Of a stretch of 64,000 bases of DNA, positions 26,138 to 35,991 are shown in pieces. A model generated the notes under the pieces. It saw only the letters and a program-made list of their open reading frames with translations. It made no database searches and was not told the origin of the DNA. A program made the position numbers and the translations under genes. The first letter of the stretch is position 1; the number at the start of each line of letters is the position of its first letter. This DNA is from CBDCVO01 sp965223085. GTDB taxonomy: Bacteria > Pseudomonadota > Gammaproteobacteria > Ga0077536. The stretch is from assembly GCA_965223085.1 (NCBI GenBank), contig OZ244981.1, positions 3,162,001-3,226,000 on the forward strand, given 5' to 3'.

Positions 26138-27441
26138 GCGAGCTTGAGCTGAACCTCACCTGCTACGCGACCTTGGGCCACGACGAACCTTGGTCTCTCG
26201 AGACCTATCGTAAGCTAGGCGGTTATGAGGCCTGGGAGCGGGTGTTACGCCAGCGGACCGCGCCTGAGCAAATTATCGAAGAGCTCAAAGCTTCCGGCTT
26301 GCGTGGCCGCGGCGGTGCTGGGTTTCCCGCTGGTGTGAAGTGGAGTTTCATGCCGCGAGATGCCGAAGTGCAAAAATACATCGTGTGTAACTCGGACGAA
26401 AGCGAACCCGGCACTTGCAAGGACCGGGATATTTTACGCTTTAATCCTCATGCTTTAGTAGAAGGTATGGCGATCGCGGCATACGCGATCGGTGCGACGG
26501 TAGGATATAACTACATGCGCGGCGAGTTCATGGACGAACCGTCTCGACGCTTCGAAACTGCTTTACACGAAGCTTACGCCGCGGGTTTATTAGGCAAGAA
26601 CATCAACAATAGCGGTATAGATGTTGATTTGCACCTTCATTTGGGCGCAGGTGCATATATTTGCGGCGAAGAAACAGCTTTGTTGGAATCGCTCGAAGGC
26701 AAGAAAGGACAGCCTCGATTTAAACCGCCGTTCCCTGCGGGTTATGGTCTCTATGGGAAGCCAACCACGATCAACAATACAGAATCACTCGCCTCGGTAC
26801 CGAGCATTATGCGCAACGGCGCTGCTTGGTTTACGAGTTACGGGAAGGATAATAATTCGGGCACCAAGATATTTTCAGTTAGCGGGCATATCAACAAACC
26901 TGGTAACTACGAGATACCCTTGGGCACGCCTTTTCGCGATTTGCTCGAACTCGCCGGCGGCGTTCTGAATGGTCACGAATTGAAAGCCGTTATCCCCGGG
27001 GGATCGTCGGTACCAGTGCTCCCGGCCAAAATCATGCTGGACGTAGACATGGATTACGATTCGATCGCGCAAGCGGGTTCGATGCTCGGTTCCGGTGCAG
27101 TCATCGTAATGGACGAGACGACAGATATGGTGCAAGCACTGCGGCGCATTTCGCGTTTCTACTATGCGGAATCGTGCGGCCAATGCACACCTTGCCGGGA
27201 GGGTACGGGGTGGCTGTACCGAATGTTGTGTCGCATCCTCGACGGTAGGGGCCGCGCGGAAGATCTGGATAAATTAGATAACGTCGCGGCAAAAATCGAG
27301 GGGCGCACGATCTGCGCTTTGGGGGACGCCGCGGCCATGCCGGTGCGCAGTTTCGTACGACATTTTCGGGCCGAATTTGAACATTACATTGAACACGGCT
27401 GCAGCATGCTAGAGCGTGCGAAAAACACCGTCGCCGCTTGA
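26134..27441 (+). CDS. nuoF: NADH-quinone oxidoreductase subunit F
   Basis: NuoF binds NADH and FMN and carries the 4Fe-4S cluster N3. It is 435 aa. The NADH/FMN-binding motif is LRGRGGAGFPAGVKWSF, followed by CNSDESEPGTCKDRD, GAGAYICGEETALLESLEG and the SLBB segment. The cluster ligands are SCGQCTPCREGTGW plus a Cys further on in TICALGDAAAMP. It starts within the nuoE stop (ATGA). Confidence 0.96.
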   Translation: MSELELNLTCYATLGHDEPWSLETYRKLGGYEAWERVLRQRTAPEQIIEELKASGLRGRGGAGFPAGVKWSFMPRDAEVQKYIVCNSDESEPGTCKDRDILRFNPHALVEGMAIAAYAIGATVGYNYMRGEFMDEPSRRFETALHEAYAAGLLGKNINNSGIDVDLHLHLGAGAYICGEETALLESLEGKKGQPRFKPPFPAGYGLYGKPTTINNTESLASVPSIMRNGAAWFTSYGKDNNSGTKIFSVSGHINKPGNYEIPLGTPFRDLLELAGGVLNGHELKAVIPGGSSVPVLPAKIMLDVDMDYDSIAQAGSMLGSGAVIVMDETTDMVQALRRISRFYYAESCGQCTPCREGTGWLYRMLCRILDGRGRAEDLDKLDNVAAKIEGRTICALGDAAAMPVRSFVRHFRAEFEHYIEHGCSMLERAKNTVAA

Positions 27442-27467
27442 AAGGCTACACTGATGAAGCGGCCAGT

Positions 27468-29852
27468 ATGAGCGAAGAAACAGTTACTATTGAAGTCGAC
27501 GGTATCACGCTCGAAGCACGCAAAGGGGCGATGTTGATCGAAGCTACCGATGCAGGCGGGATTTATATTCCACGTTTTTGTTACCACAAAAAACTCAGCA
27601 TCGCAGCGAATTGCCGCATGTGCCTCGTCGAAGTCGAGCGTGCACCGAAGCCTTTACCGGCTTGCGCAACGCCCGTCGCGGACGGTATGAAGGTCTTCAC
27701 TCGTTCTGAGAAAGCGGTTCAGGGTCAGCAAGCGACGATGGAGTTTTTGCTCATCAATCATCCGCTCGACTGTCCCATTTGCGATCAAGGCGGCGAATGC
27801 GAGTTGCAAGATCTCGCGCTCGGTTACGGCTCCGATGTGTCGCAGTACAGTGAGGGCAAACGCGTAGTCCGTGATAAGGATATTGGGCCGTTAGTGCAAA
27901 CCGATATGACGCGTTGCATACACTGTACGCGCTGCGTGCGGTTCGGCGAAGAAATTGCAGGTCTGCGTGAACTCGGCGCTACCGGGCGCGGCGAAAATAT
28001 GGAAATCGGGACCTATGTCGCGCACGCGATGCAATCGGAATTATCTGGCAATGTCATCGATCTCTGTCCCGTAGGTGCGCTGACTTCGAAGCCCTACCGC
28101 TATTCAGCGCGTGCTTGGGAGTTACAGCAGCATGACAGTATCGCACCGCACGATTGCGTAGGGTCCAACGTTCACTTGCATTGCAACGGGCAAACGGTAA
28201 AACGCGTTGTTCCCAAGGAGAATACCGACCTCAATGAAATGTGGCTCTCCGACCGCGATCGTTTCAGCTACGACGGCTTGAATTCCCACGAGCGCTTGCA
28301 GAATCCCCGCATCAAGCGAGATTGTAGCTGGCAAGACGTGACCTGGGAGCAGGCGTTAGATCACACGGCGCGCGTCTTGCGGGCGAGCGATCCGCAACAG
28401 TTGGGTGCGCTGGTGCAGCCCTCGGCAACTGTTGAAGAATGTTATCTTCTACAATGTTTGCTTCGAGGCCTAGGCAGCGATCACATCGATAGTCGCTTAC
28501 GCGAACGCCTCACCGACGTAGCGAACGACGGTTCAATGCCAGGCCTGGATCTCGACTTAAACGAACTGGAACGAGCGGATAGCATTCTTATTCTTGGCGG
28601 CTATCCACGCCACGATCAACCGATGTTGAACCACCGTATCCGTCGCGCTGCCGGGTGTGGTGCGCGCGTGATCACCATTCACTGCCTTGACCTTCCGTAT
28701 AATTTTGAACGGCATATGGATTTGTGCGTGACTCCGGCGAGTTTCGCGGCCACGTTGCAAACGTTGTTGCGCGGACTTCGTACGCGGCTGGGTCAGGCGG
28801 CAGAGAATTCGGCGCGCGGCGAAGTCGACGAGCACGTTGCCGATAAGCTCGACGCGATTGCCGCGGCGTTGCTCGCTGGTGAGCGCCGGGTGGTTTTGGG
28901 AGGCAATTATTTACTGCAACATGAGCACGCTGATGTGCTCAGTGATCTGCGTCGCGACATCGCCACGACGATGGCTGCCCACGGGGGGCAGTTGTGCGAA
29001 GGTGCGAACGCGGTCGGCGCGTTTTTAGCCGGTGCAGTGCCTCATTGTGGCGTCGGCGGACGTCCGCTTGCCACGCCCGGTTTGAGTGCCGAATCGATGT
29101 TGTCCGCGCATCTCAAGGTGTATTGTTTGTTGGGGCTAGAGCCGGACCGAGATTTGGCAGATCCGCAGCGGGCGCAACAGGCTTTGGCAAATGCAGATTC
29201 GGTGATCGCCTGGAGTGCTTATTCGAGCCCGGCGTTGGAGTCGGTCGCCACCGTGATGTTGCCGATCGCGCTGTATGCGGAAAACGAAGGCAGCTATATT
29301 AATTTGCAGCGACAGTGGCAATCGTTCGATGCTGCCGTGCGCGCGCCCGGTGAAGCGCGCCCGGCATGGAAAATTCTGCGAATGCTGGGTCATGCGATGG
29401 CGCTAGATGGTTTTACAGCCTTCGATATTGCCGCTGTCACGCAGGCGGCACGAGTGGCGATAAGCGCTCACGAACCCAATGGATTGGCTACATCGAGGGC
29501 AACATCAACAGCGGCGGTAACGCTGGGCTCGCAACCAGACGACGGTACGCTCGAGCTGATTCGACAGGTGCCCATGTATCGCGTTGATCCTCTCGTGCGG
29601 CGTGCGCAGGCCTTGCAAAAATGGGCGCGCGTTGAGAATGGCGAGACGGTCTATATACATCCACACACCGCCGCGTCGCTAGCGTTAACGGCCGGTACGG
29701 ATGTGCAGATCAGCAGCGGTGGGTGTACCCGGGTCGCGGCGCTCGTGTTGGATGAGGCGACACCACCAGGTTGTTGTCACATCGATGCAACAAGCCCGAT
29801 CGCCGCCGCTCTGCCGCTCGCGCCGACGGCAAAATTAACGCGGGCCCACTAG
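27468..29852 (+). CDS. nuoG: NADH-quinone oxidoreductase subunit G
   Basis: NuoG is the largest peripheral subunit, with clusters N1b, N4 and N5. It is 794 aa from the ATG at 27468 (MSEETVTIEVDG); a TTG at 27438 overlapping the nuoF stop is in frame but lacks family similarity. The 2Fe-2S domain has PRFCYHKKLSIAANCRMCLVE. HPLDCPICDQGGECELQD includes His and Cys ligands of N5, and TRCIHCTRCVRFG plus LCPVGALTSKPY hold N4. The C-terminal half is a molybdopterin-oxidoreductase-like domain, degenerate as usual. The additional N7 cluster motif of E. coli NuoG is not evident. Confidence 0.94.
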   Translation: MSEETVTIEVDGITLEARKGAMLIEATDAGGIYIPRFCYHKKLSIAANCRMCLVEVERAPKPLPACATPVADGMKVFTRSEKAVQGQQATMEFLLINHPLDCPICDQGGECELQDLALGYGSDVSQYSEGKRVVRDKDIGPLVQTDMTRCIHCTRCVRFGEEIAGLRELGATGRGENMEIGTYVAHAMQSELSGNVIDLCPVGALTSKPYRYSARAWELQQHDSIAPHDCVGSNVHLHCNGQTVKRVVPKENTDLNEMWLSDRDRFSYDGLNSHERLQNPRIKRDCSWQDVTWEQALDHTARVLRASDPQQLGALVQPSATVEECYLLQCLLRGLGSDHIDSRLRERLTDVANDGSMPGLDLDLNELERADSILILGGYPRHDQPMLNHRIRRAAGCGARVITIHCLDLPYNFERHMDLCVTPASFAATLQTLLRGLRTRLGQAAENSARGEVDEHVADKLDAIAAALLAGERRVVLGGNYLLQHEHADVLSDLRRDIATTMAAHGGQLCEGANAVGAFLAGAVPHCGVGGRPLATPGLSAESMLSAHLKVYCLLGLEPDRDLADPQRAQQALANADSVIAWSAYSSPALESVATVMLPIALYAENEGSYINLQRQWQSFDAAVRAPGEARPAWKILRMLGHAMALDGFTAFDIAAVTQAARVAISAHEPNGLATSRATSTAAVTLGSQPDDGTLELIRQVPMYRVDPLVRRAQALQKWARVENGETVYIHPHTAASLALTAGTDVQISSGGCTRVAALVLDEATPPGCCHIDATSPIAAALPLAPTAKLTRAH

Positions 29853-29856
29853 ACTT

Positions 29857-30954
29857 TTGGAGACACTATCCAACATCGCCTACGTCGTGCCCAGCTGGAT
29901 CCCATGGCCGCTGTCCGCGTTACTGGCATGGTTGCCCAGCCCAGTCGCGATGCTGGCGGTCATCTTGATCAAAATTACCCTTATTCTCGCGCCCTTGATG
30001 TTTTGCGTTGCTTATCTGACGCTCGCCGAACGTAAGGTTATCGGTTACATGCAAGTCCGGATCGGACCAAACCGTGTTGGTCCGCGTGGGCTTCTGCAAC
30101 CGATCGCCGACTCGTTTAAATTACTATTTAAAGAGCTCATCATTCCGGACGGCGCGAATCGCTTTTTGTTTTTGCTCGCACCGATTCTCGCGCTCGGACC
30201 AGCGTTGGCCGCTTGGGCGGTCGTACCGTTCGGCGCAGAGCTAGTGCTCGCCAACATCAACGCGGGATTGCTTTATGTTCTTGCCCTTACCTCGTTAGGG
30301 GTATATGGGATCATCGTCGCCGGTTGGGCCTCGAATTCGAAGTACGCGTTCCTGGGTGCGATGCGGTCTGCGGCGCAGATAGTCTCCTACGAGATCGCGA
30401 TGGGTTTTGCGCTCGTCGGCGTGCTCGTTGCTGCGGGCAGCTTGAATTTTGGGGATATTATCGAGGCGCAACGTGGCAACGTGTTCACGTGGTTCTGGTT
30501 GCCGTTGTTACCGTTGCTATTCATATATTTTATTTCCGGGGTCGCAGAAACTAATCGTGCGCCGTTCGACGTGAGCGAAGGCGAATCGGAGATTGTGGCG
30601 GGCTTTCACGTCGAGTACGCTGGCATGGGTTTCGCGTTATTCTTTCTTGCCGAATACGCGAACATAATATTAATTTCCGGTTTGACCGCCGTGTTGTTTT
30701 TCGGCGGTTGGTTGTCGCCGCTGCCGCAGAGCCTGGCCGATGTACCGTTGCTCGGCGATGGTATTCATTGGTTTGTATTTAAGACGTCGTTTTTTTTATT
30801 TTGCTTTCTATGGTTTCGGGCAACATTTCCGCGTTATCGCTATGACCAAATTATGCGGCTCGGATGGAAAGTTTTCTTGCCAATCACGATCGTGTGGATA
30901 GTTGTCACTGCAGCTCTCGTCGTCGCTCAAGTGCCGCCGTGGTTTAATAATTGA
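29857..30954 (+). CDS. nuoH: NADH-quinone oxidoreductase subunit H
   Basis: NuoH is the membrane subunit that completes the quinone channel. It is 365 aa with eight or nine membrane helices. Landmarks are LAERKVIGYMQVRIGPNRVGPRG, LLFKELIIP, the charged loop VAETNRAPFDVSEGESEIVAGFHVEY, and the C-terminal WFRATFPRYRYDQIMRLGWK. The best start is a TTG at 29857, four bases after nuoG, because no in-frame ATG lies before the first helix. The low start-codon quality is unusual for the operon. Confidence 0.93.
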   Translation: METLSNIAYVVPSWIPWPLSALLAWLPSPVAMLAVILIKITLILAPLMFCVAYLTLAERKVIGYMQVRIGPNRVGPRGLLQPIADSFKLLFKELIIPDGANRFLFLLAPILALGPALAAWAVVPFGAELVLANINAGLLYVLALTSLGVYGIIVAGWASNSKYAFLGAMRSAAQIVSYEIAMGFALVGVLVAAGSLNFGDIIEAQRGNVFTWFWLPLLPLLFIYFISGVAETNRAPFDVSEGESEIVAGFHVEYAGMGFALFFLAEYANIILISGLTAVLFFGGWLSPLPQSLADVPLLGDGIHWFVFKTSFFLFCFLWFRATFPRYRYDQIMRLGWKVFLPITIVWIVVTAALVVAQVPPWFNN

Positions 30955-30982
30955 GCGCTAAGAATTCAATATGGGTTAGCTT

Positions 30983-31471
30983 ATGGGTGCAGTAGTCGAA
31001 TATTTGAAAAGACTAACCTTACGTGAACTCGGTAGGGGCTTAAGCGTTACCGGACGGCGCTTTTTCGATCGGAAAGTAACCGTGCAGTACCCGGAAGAGA
31101 AAACGCCGCAGTCGCCGCGTTTTCGTGGCTTGCACGCGTTACGTCGTTATCCGAACGGCGAGGAGCGCTGTATCGCGTGCAAGTTATGCGAGGCGGTTTG
31201 CCCCGCGGTTGCCATTACGATCGAATCGGAACTTAGGGACGACGGTACACGACGTACCACACGTTACGAGATCGATTTGACGAAATGTATATTTTGCGGT
31301 TTTTGCGAAGAGTCCTGCCCGGTGGATTCTATAGTAGAGACGCGACACTTTGAGTACTTTGGTGAGCAGCGTGGTGATCTCCTGATGACGAAGGAGAAGC
31401 TACTCGCCAATGGCGATCGCTTCGAAGCACAAATTGCGCAGGATCGCGAACGCGAAGCGTGTTACCGGTAG
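30983..31471 (+). CDS. nuoI: NADH-quinone oxidoreductase subunit I
   Basis: NuoI carries clusters N6a and N6b, linking the NADH module to N2. It is 162 aa. The two ferredoxin-type motifs are ERCIACKLCEAVCPAVAI and TKCIFCGFCEESCPVDSI. The N-terminal amphipathic segment (MGAVVEYLKRLTLREL) and the FRGLHALRRYPNGEE lead-in are as in other bacteria. Confidence 0.96.
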   Translation: MGAVVEYLKRLTLRELGRGLSVTGRRFFDRKVTVQYPEEKTPQSPRFRGLHALRRYPNGEERCIACKLCEAVCPAVAITIESELRDDGTRRTTRYEIDLTKCIFCGFCEESCPVDSIVETRHFEYFGEQRGDLLMTKEKLLANGDRFEAQIAQDREREACYR

Positions 31472-31531
31472 GCGGTGCGGGGGTGTCATAGCAAAGACGA
31501 CCGACTGCATGCCGCACGAGAATAAATCATC

Positions 31532-32134
31532 ATGTTCGAACAGCTAGTTTTCTACGGATTTAGCGCAGTGGTAGTCGTTGCTGCCACTTTAGTGATAACG
31601 GTTCGCAACCCGGTGTATGCGGCGCTATCCCTGATACTAGCGTTTTTTGCCAGCGCCGGGTTGTGGCTGCTGCTCGAGGCTGAGTTTCTCGCGATAGCTT
31701 TAGTATTAGTGTATGTCGGCGCTGTCATGGTGCTGTTTTTATTCGTGGTAATGATGCTCGATATCAACGTCGCTGTATTGCGCGAAGGTTTCGCGCGTTA
31801 TTTGCCGGTTGCGATCGTTGTTGCTGTGTTGATGTTTGCTGCCTTAGGTCTTGTAGTGGGCCATCAGCATTTTGGCCTCGATGATGTCGCCACGCCGGTG
31901 GCGGCCGATCCTAGCTATAGCAATACTGAGGCACTCGGAGAAGTGCTCTATACTGACTATTTGTTACCTTTTGAAACAGCGGCTGTGGTGTTGCTTGTTG
32001 CGATCGTCGCCGCTATTGCCCTGACACTGCGGCCGTCGCGACAAACCAAAGCACCGCGTCCAGAGGATCAAGTGCGGGTAGACCGCGCCGATCGCGTGCG
32101 GCTCGTCAAAGTAGACACCGAGGAAGGGGGCTGA
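31532..32134 (+). CDS. nuoJ: NADH-quinone oxidoreductase subunit J
   Basis: NuoJ is a membrane subunit with five helices next to NuoK and NuoA. It is 200 aa. Helix 3 has the conserved FLAIALVLVYVGAVMVLFLFVVMMLDI, including its pi-bulge region. The last helix (AAVVLLVAIVAAIALTL) is followed by a charged cytoplasmic tail. It is preceded by a 60-bp gap, the largest in the operon, with no obvious terminator. Confidence 0.94.
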   Translation: MFEQLVFYGFSAVVVVAATLVITVRNPVYAALSLILAFFASAGLWLLLEAEFLAIALVLVYVGAVMVLFLFVVMMLDINVAVLREGFARYLPVAIVVAVLMFAALGLVVGHQHFGLDDVATPVAADPSYSNTEALGEVLYTDYLLPFETAAVVLLVAIVAAIALTLRPSRQTKAPRPEDQVRVDRADRVRLVKVDTEEGG

Positions 32135-32138
32135 GGCT

Positions 32139-32441
32139 GTGGCGTTAGCGGATTACCTCATTGTCGGTGCGTTGCTTTTCTGCCTCAGCGTCGCCGGTAT
32201 ATTTGTCAACCGCAAAAATGTGATTATCTTGCTCATGTGCATCGAATTGATGCTGTTGGCGGTAAACCTTAATTTTGTGGCGTTCTCTCACTTCCATAAC
32301 GACATTAACGGACAAGTCTTCGTGTTTTTTATCCTCACCGTGGCGGCGGCGGAAGCTGCGATAGGACTTGCCATTTTGGTGGTTTTGTTTCGCAATCGCG
32401 CTTCGATCAACGTCGAAGATTTGGACCAAATGCACGGTTAA
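32139..32441 (+). CDS. nuoK: NADH-quinone oxidoreductase subunit K
   Basis: NuoK is an antiporter-like (MrpC-type) membrane subunit. It is 100 aa with three helices. The two conserved membrane Glu residues are in IILLMCIELMLLAVNLNFVA and TVAAAEAAIGLAILVVLF. The start is GTG at 32139, four bases after nuoJ. Confidence 0.95.
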   Translation: MALADYLIVGALLFCLSVAGIFVNRKNVIILLMCIELMLLAVNLNFVAFSHFHNDINGQVFVFFILTVAAAEAAIGLAILVVLFRNRASINVEDLDQMHG

Positions 32442-32453
32442 CTGCTCAATCAA

Positions 32454-34415
32454 ATGCAAACGCTTTGTTTAATCATCGTATTGTTGCCGTTGGTAGGCAC
32501 CATTGTTGCCGGCTTGTTCGGTCACGCGATCGGTCGACGGGGCGCTCATGTCGTCACCATCATGGGGGTTGGCGTTTCATGTTTGCTATCTCTATATATT
32601 TTTTGGCGCGTCGTGATCGCAGACGAATCGGGCATTAATGTCGTTATTTACAATTGGTTAGTCTCTGGCGGCGTGCCATTCCAGATTGGTTTTTTGATCG
32701 ACGAACTATCGGCGACGATGATGGTTGTTGTCACGTTCGTCTCGTGGATGGTGCATATCTATACGATTGGTTACATGCACGATGACCCTGGTTATCAGCG
32801 ATTCTTCGCCTATATCTCGTTGTTTACCTTCAGCATGCTGATGCTGGTAATGGCGAACAACTTTCTGCAACTATTTTTCGGTTGGGAAGCAGTTGGCTTA
32901 GTGTCCTATCTGCTGATTGGTTTTTGGTATACGCGTGAGACGGCGATCTATGCGAACTTAAAAGCTTTTCTCGTCAATCGCGTCGGAGATTTCGGTTTTC
33001 TGCTCGGCATCGCGGCGGTGTTGCTCTATTTTGGTTCACTAGACTATGCAACTGTGTTCGACAAAGCGCCGTCATTGGCTGACACCAAGATTGTCATATG
33101 GCCGGACCACGGATGGTCATTGATGACTGTTACCTGTTTGTTACTGTTCGTTGGCGCCATGGGGAAATCGGCACAGGTCCCGTTGCACGTATGGTTGCCA
33201 GATTCGATGGAAGGTCCGACACCCATATCGGCCTTGATCCACGCCGCGACAATGGTCACCGCGGGCATATTTATGGTTGCGAGAATGTCGCCGCTGTTTG
33301 AATTTTCAACTACTGCGCTCTCGGTCGTGCTCGTGATCGGGGCGATCACGGCATTTTTCATGGGATTATTAGGCTTGGTCCAAAACGATATCAAGCGGGT
33401 TATCGCCTACTCGACGCTATCACAACTCGGCTACATGACAGTGGCCTTGGGCGCGTCCGCTTACGCTGCCGCCATTTTCCACTTATTTACCCACGCGTTT
33501 TTCAAAGCCCTGCTATTTCTTGCTGCCGGCTCGGTAATTATCGGCATGCATCACGAGCAAGATATGCGCAAAATGGGAGGTATAAAGCGCTACATGCCGA
33601 TCACGTGGATCACTTGCCTGATCGGATCCCTGGCTTTAATCGGCTTCCCCGGGTTTGCGGGTTTTTTCTCTAAAGATGCGATTATCGAAGCGGTTAAGAT
33701 TTCGCATACGCCGGGTGCTAGATTTGCTTACTACGCTTGCCTTGTTGGCGTGTTCATTACTGCACTGTACTCGTTTCGCTTGATGTTTCTGGTGTTTCAT
33801 GGCCAAGAACGCATGGACTCGCACACCCAAGAATATCTGCACGAAACCCCCATGGTTGTGTGGGGACCACTAGTCGCGCTCGCGATTCCTTCATTGCTGG
33901 CGGGGGCCGTGGCTGTCGGTCCGATGCTCTATGGAGACTATTTCGGCGAGAGTATTTACGTTGCTCACGACCACGACGTGCTTGGTCACATGGCCGAGCA
34001 CTATCACGGTGTTGGAAATTTCGTTCTACACGGTTTGATGCAATGGCCGTTCTTTCTCGCTATTGCGGGAGCGGCTGTAGCATGGTACTGCTATTTACGC
34101 CGACCCAACATTCCCCGCCGGTTTGCCGAGATCTTTTCCCCACTCTACAAGCTACTGCTCGACAAATATGGATGCGATCGTTTTAACGATTGGTTTTTCG
34201 CCGGTGGTGCACGACTGACTGGTGGTGGGTTATGGCGTGTTGGTGATGTCGGCGTTATCGATGGGATTTTTGTCAACGGTTCGGCGCGTCTAGTCGGGTG
34301 GTTTTCCGGTATTGTTAGACGGGTGCAAACCGGCTATTTGTACCACTATGCGTTTGCGATGATCGTTGGTTTATTGGCACTGCTCGCGGTCTTCGTCCAC
34401 CGCGTCGCGACTTGA
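32454..34415 (+). CDS. nuoL: NADH-quinone oxidoreductase subunit L
   Basis: NuoL is the most distal antiporter-like proton-pumping subunit. It is 653 aa with about 16 membrane helices and a lateral amphipathic helix at the C-terminus. Landmarks are FFGWEAVGLVSYLLIGFWYT (key Glu), GKSAQVPLHVWLPDSMEGPTPISALIHAATMVTAG, with its Lys and His, and YSTLSQLGYMTVALG. The C-terminal NDWFFAGGARLTGGGLWRVGD is also typical. It begins 12 bases after nuoK. Confidence 0.96.
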   Translation: MQTLCLIIVLLPLVGTIVAGLFGHAIGRRGAHVVTIMGVGVSCLLSLYIFWRVVIADESGINVVIYNWLVSGGVPFQIGFLIDELSATMMVVVTFVSWMVHIYTIGYMHDDPGYQRFFAYISLFTFSMLMLVMANNFLQLFFGWEAVGLVSYLLIGFWYTRETAIYANLKAFLVNRVGDFGFLLGIAAVLLYFGSLDYATVFDKAPSLADTKIVIWPDHGWSLMTVTCLLLFVGAMGKSAQVPLHVWLPDSMEGPTPISALIHAATMVTAGIFMVARMSPLFEFSTTALSVVLVIGAITAFFMGLLGLVQNDIKRVIAYSTLSQLGYMTVALGASAYAAAIFHLFTHAFFKALLFLAAGSVIIGMHHEQDMRKMGGIKRYMPITWITCLIGSLALIGFPGFAGFFSKDAIIEAVKISHTPGARFAYYACLVGVFITALYSFRLMFLVFHGQERMDSHTQEYLHETPMVVWGPLVALAIPSLLAGAVAVGPMLYGDYFGESIYVAHDHDVLGHMAEHYHGVGNFVLHGLMQWPFFLAIAGAAVAWYCYLRRPNIPRRFAEIFSPLYKLLLDKYGCDRFNDWFFAGGARLTGGGLWRVGDVGVIDGIFVNGSARLVGWFSGIVRRVQTGYLYHYAFAMIVGLLALLAVFVHRVAT

Positions 34416-34458
34416 AGGTTTGCCGTATGACTGACCAACTCGCAGGAAGTGACGGGCG

Positions 34459-35991
34459 ATGCTGATAAACAAGCTATTAAGTTTCACGGTTTGGGCGCCT
34501 ATTTTCGGCGGTCTCTGGGTCATTTTTGCACGCTCCCATGCCTCGGTAAGTGCTGCTAGGCGGGATGCACTTATTATTTCAGTCGTAACATTTTTACTCT
34601 CGCTCCTGCTGTGGCGCAACTTCGATACGCAAACCGCGGCGATGCAATTCGAACAACGAATACCGTGGATCACTAGTTTCAATATCAATTATCACCTCGG
34701 CATAGACGGCATTGCCTTGCCGTTGATCCTCTTAACGACATTTACCACGGTCTTAGTCGTAATCGCTGCTTGGGAAGTGATCGAGGATCGCGTGCACTAC
34801 TATATGGGTGCTTTTCTGTTGCTCGAGGGTCTAATGGTCGGGGTATTCAGTTCGCTCGACGCACTGCTGTTTTATGTATTTTGGGAGGCAATGCTGATCC
34901 CGATGTTTCTCATTATTGGGATTTGGGGCGGTCAAAGACGTGTCTACGCGGCGATTAAGTTTTTTCTCTACACGTTTTTGGGTTCTGTTTTCATGCTCGT
35001 TGCTTTGCTCTATATCTACTCTCGGGGACACAGCTTTGGGGTACTCGACATGCACAATGTGCCACTGAGCTTAGTCGAGCAGCGCTGGATTTTCGTCGCG
35101 TTTTTGTTGGCTTTTGCGGTCAAGATCCCCATGTGGCCGGTACATACCTGGCTGCCGGATGCTCACGTGGAAGCGCCCACAGGCGGGTCGGTCATCCTTG
35201 CCGCGATCATGTTAAAAATGGGTGGCTACGGATTTTTACGGTTCAGTTTGCCCATCGCGCCGGACGCCGTGCAAGCGCTCGATGGTGTGATGATTGGCCT
35301 ATCATTGATCGCGATTGTCTACATCGGTTTTGTTGCCCTCGCGCAGCAGGACATGAAAAAACTCATTGCTTACTCGTCTATTTCTCATATGGGTTTTGTG
35401 ACACTCGGGTTTTTTTTAATTTTTCCGATCGTCGCGGGCACCTCGAATTGGCAAGATGCAACCATGGGCGTCGAAGGTGGCATGGTGCAAATGATTTCAC
35501 ACGGGTTCGTGTCCGGCGCCTTGTTTCTGTGCGTCGGTGTAATGTACGACCGCATTCATTCTCGCGAGATCAGCGACTATGGTGGCGTCGTGAACAGCAT
35601 GCCTAAGTTCGCCGCGCTTATGATGTTATTTGCGATGGCAAACGCGGGTTTACCGGCAACCTCGGGTTTTGTCGGTGAATTCCTGGTGATTCTTAGCGCA
35701 TTTAAAGCAAATTTTTGGTTTGCGTTCCTCGCCGCTACGACCTTGGTCTTAGGTGCTGCATATACTTTGTGGATGTATAAACGCGTAATCTTCGGAGATG
35801 TTCGGCATGACCGAATTACCGCATTAGACGACATAAATTCCCGCGAAATGTGTGTACTGGGTGCTTTGGCGGTCATGGTTCTGGCCGTCGGCATATGGCC
35901 GGCACCGCTGCTTGAGATGATGCACGTTAGCGTTGATCAGCTTGTTCAGCACGTTGCTCAATCGAAAATCGCGTTGGTGGCTTATGAGTGA
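34459..35991 (+). CDS. nuoM: NADH-quinone oxidoreductase subunit M
   Basis: NuoM is the central antiporter-like proton-pumping subunit. It is 510 aa with about 14 helices. The pump Glu is in LFYVFWEAMLIPMFLIIGIWGG and the key Lys in FAVKIPMWPVHTWLPDAHVEAPTGGS, followed by LKMGGYGFLRF and IAYSSISHMGFVTLG. It ends with an eight-base overlap into nuoN. Confidence 0.96.
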   Translation: MLINKLLSFTVWAPIFGGLWVIFARSHASVSAARRDALIISVVTFLLSLLLWRNFDTQTAAMQFEQRIPWITSFNINYHLGIDGIALPLILLTTFTTVLVVIAAWEVIEDRVHYYMGAFLLLEGLMVGVFSSLDALLFYVFWEAMLIPMFLIIGIWGGQRRVYAAIKFFLYTFLGSVFMLVALLYIYSRGHSFGVLDMHNVPLSLVEQRWIFVAFLLAFAVKIPMWPVHTWLPDAHVEAPTGGSVILAAIMLKMGGYGFLRFSLPIAPDAVQALDGVMIGLSLIAIVYIGFVALAQQDMKKLIAYSSISHMGFVTLGFFLIFPIVAGTSNWQDATMGVEGGMVQMISHGFVSGALFLCVGVMYDRIHSREISDYGGVVNSMPKFAALMMLFAMANAGLPATSGFVGEFLVILSAFKANFWFAFLAATTLVLGAAYTLWMYKRVIFGDVRHDRITALDDINSREMCVLGALAVMVLAVGIWPAPLLEMMHVSVDQLVQHVAQSKIALVAYE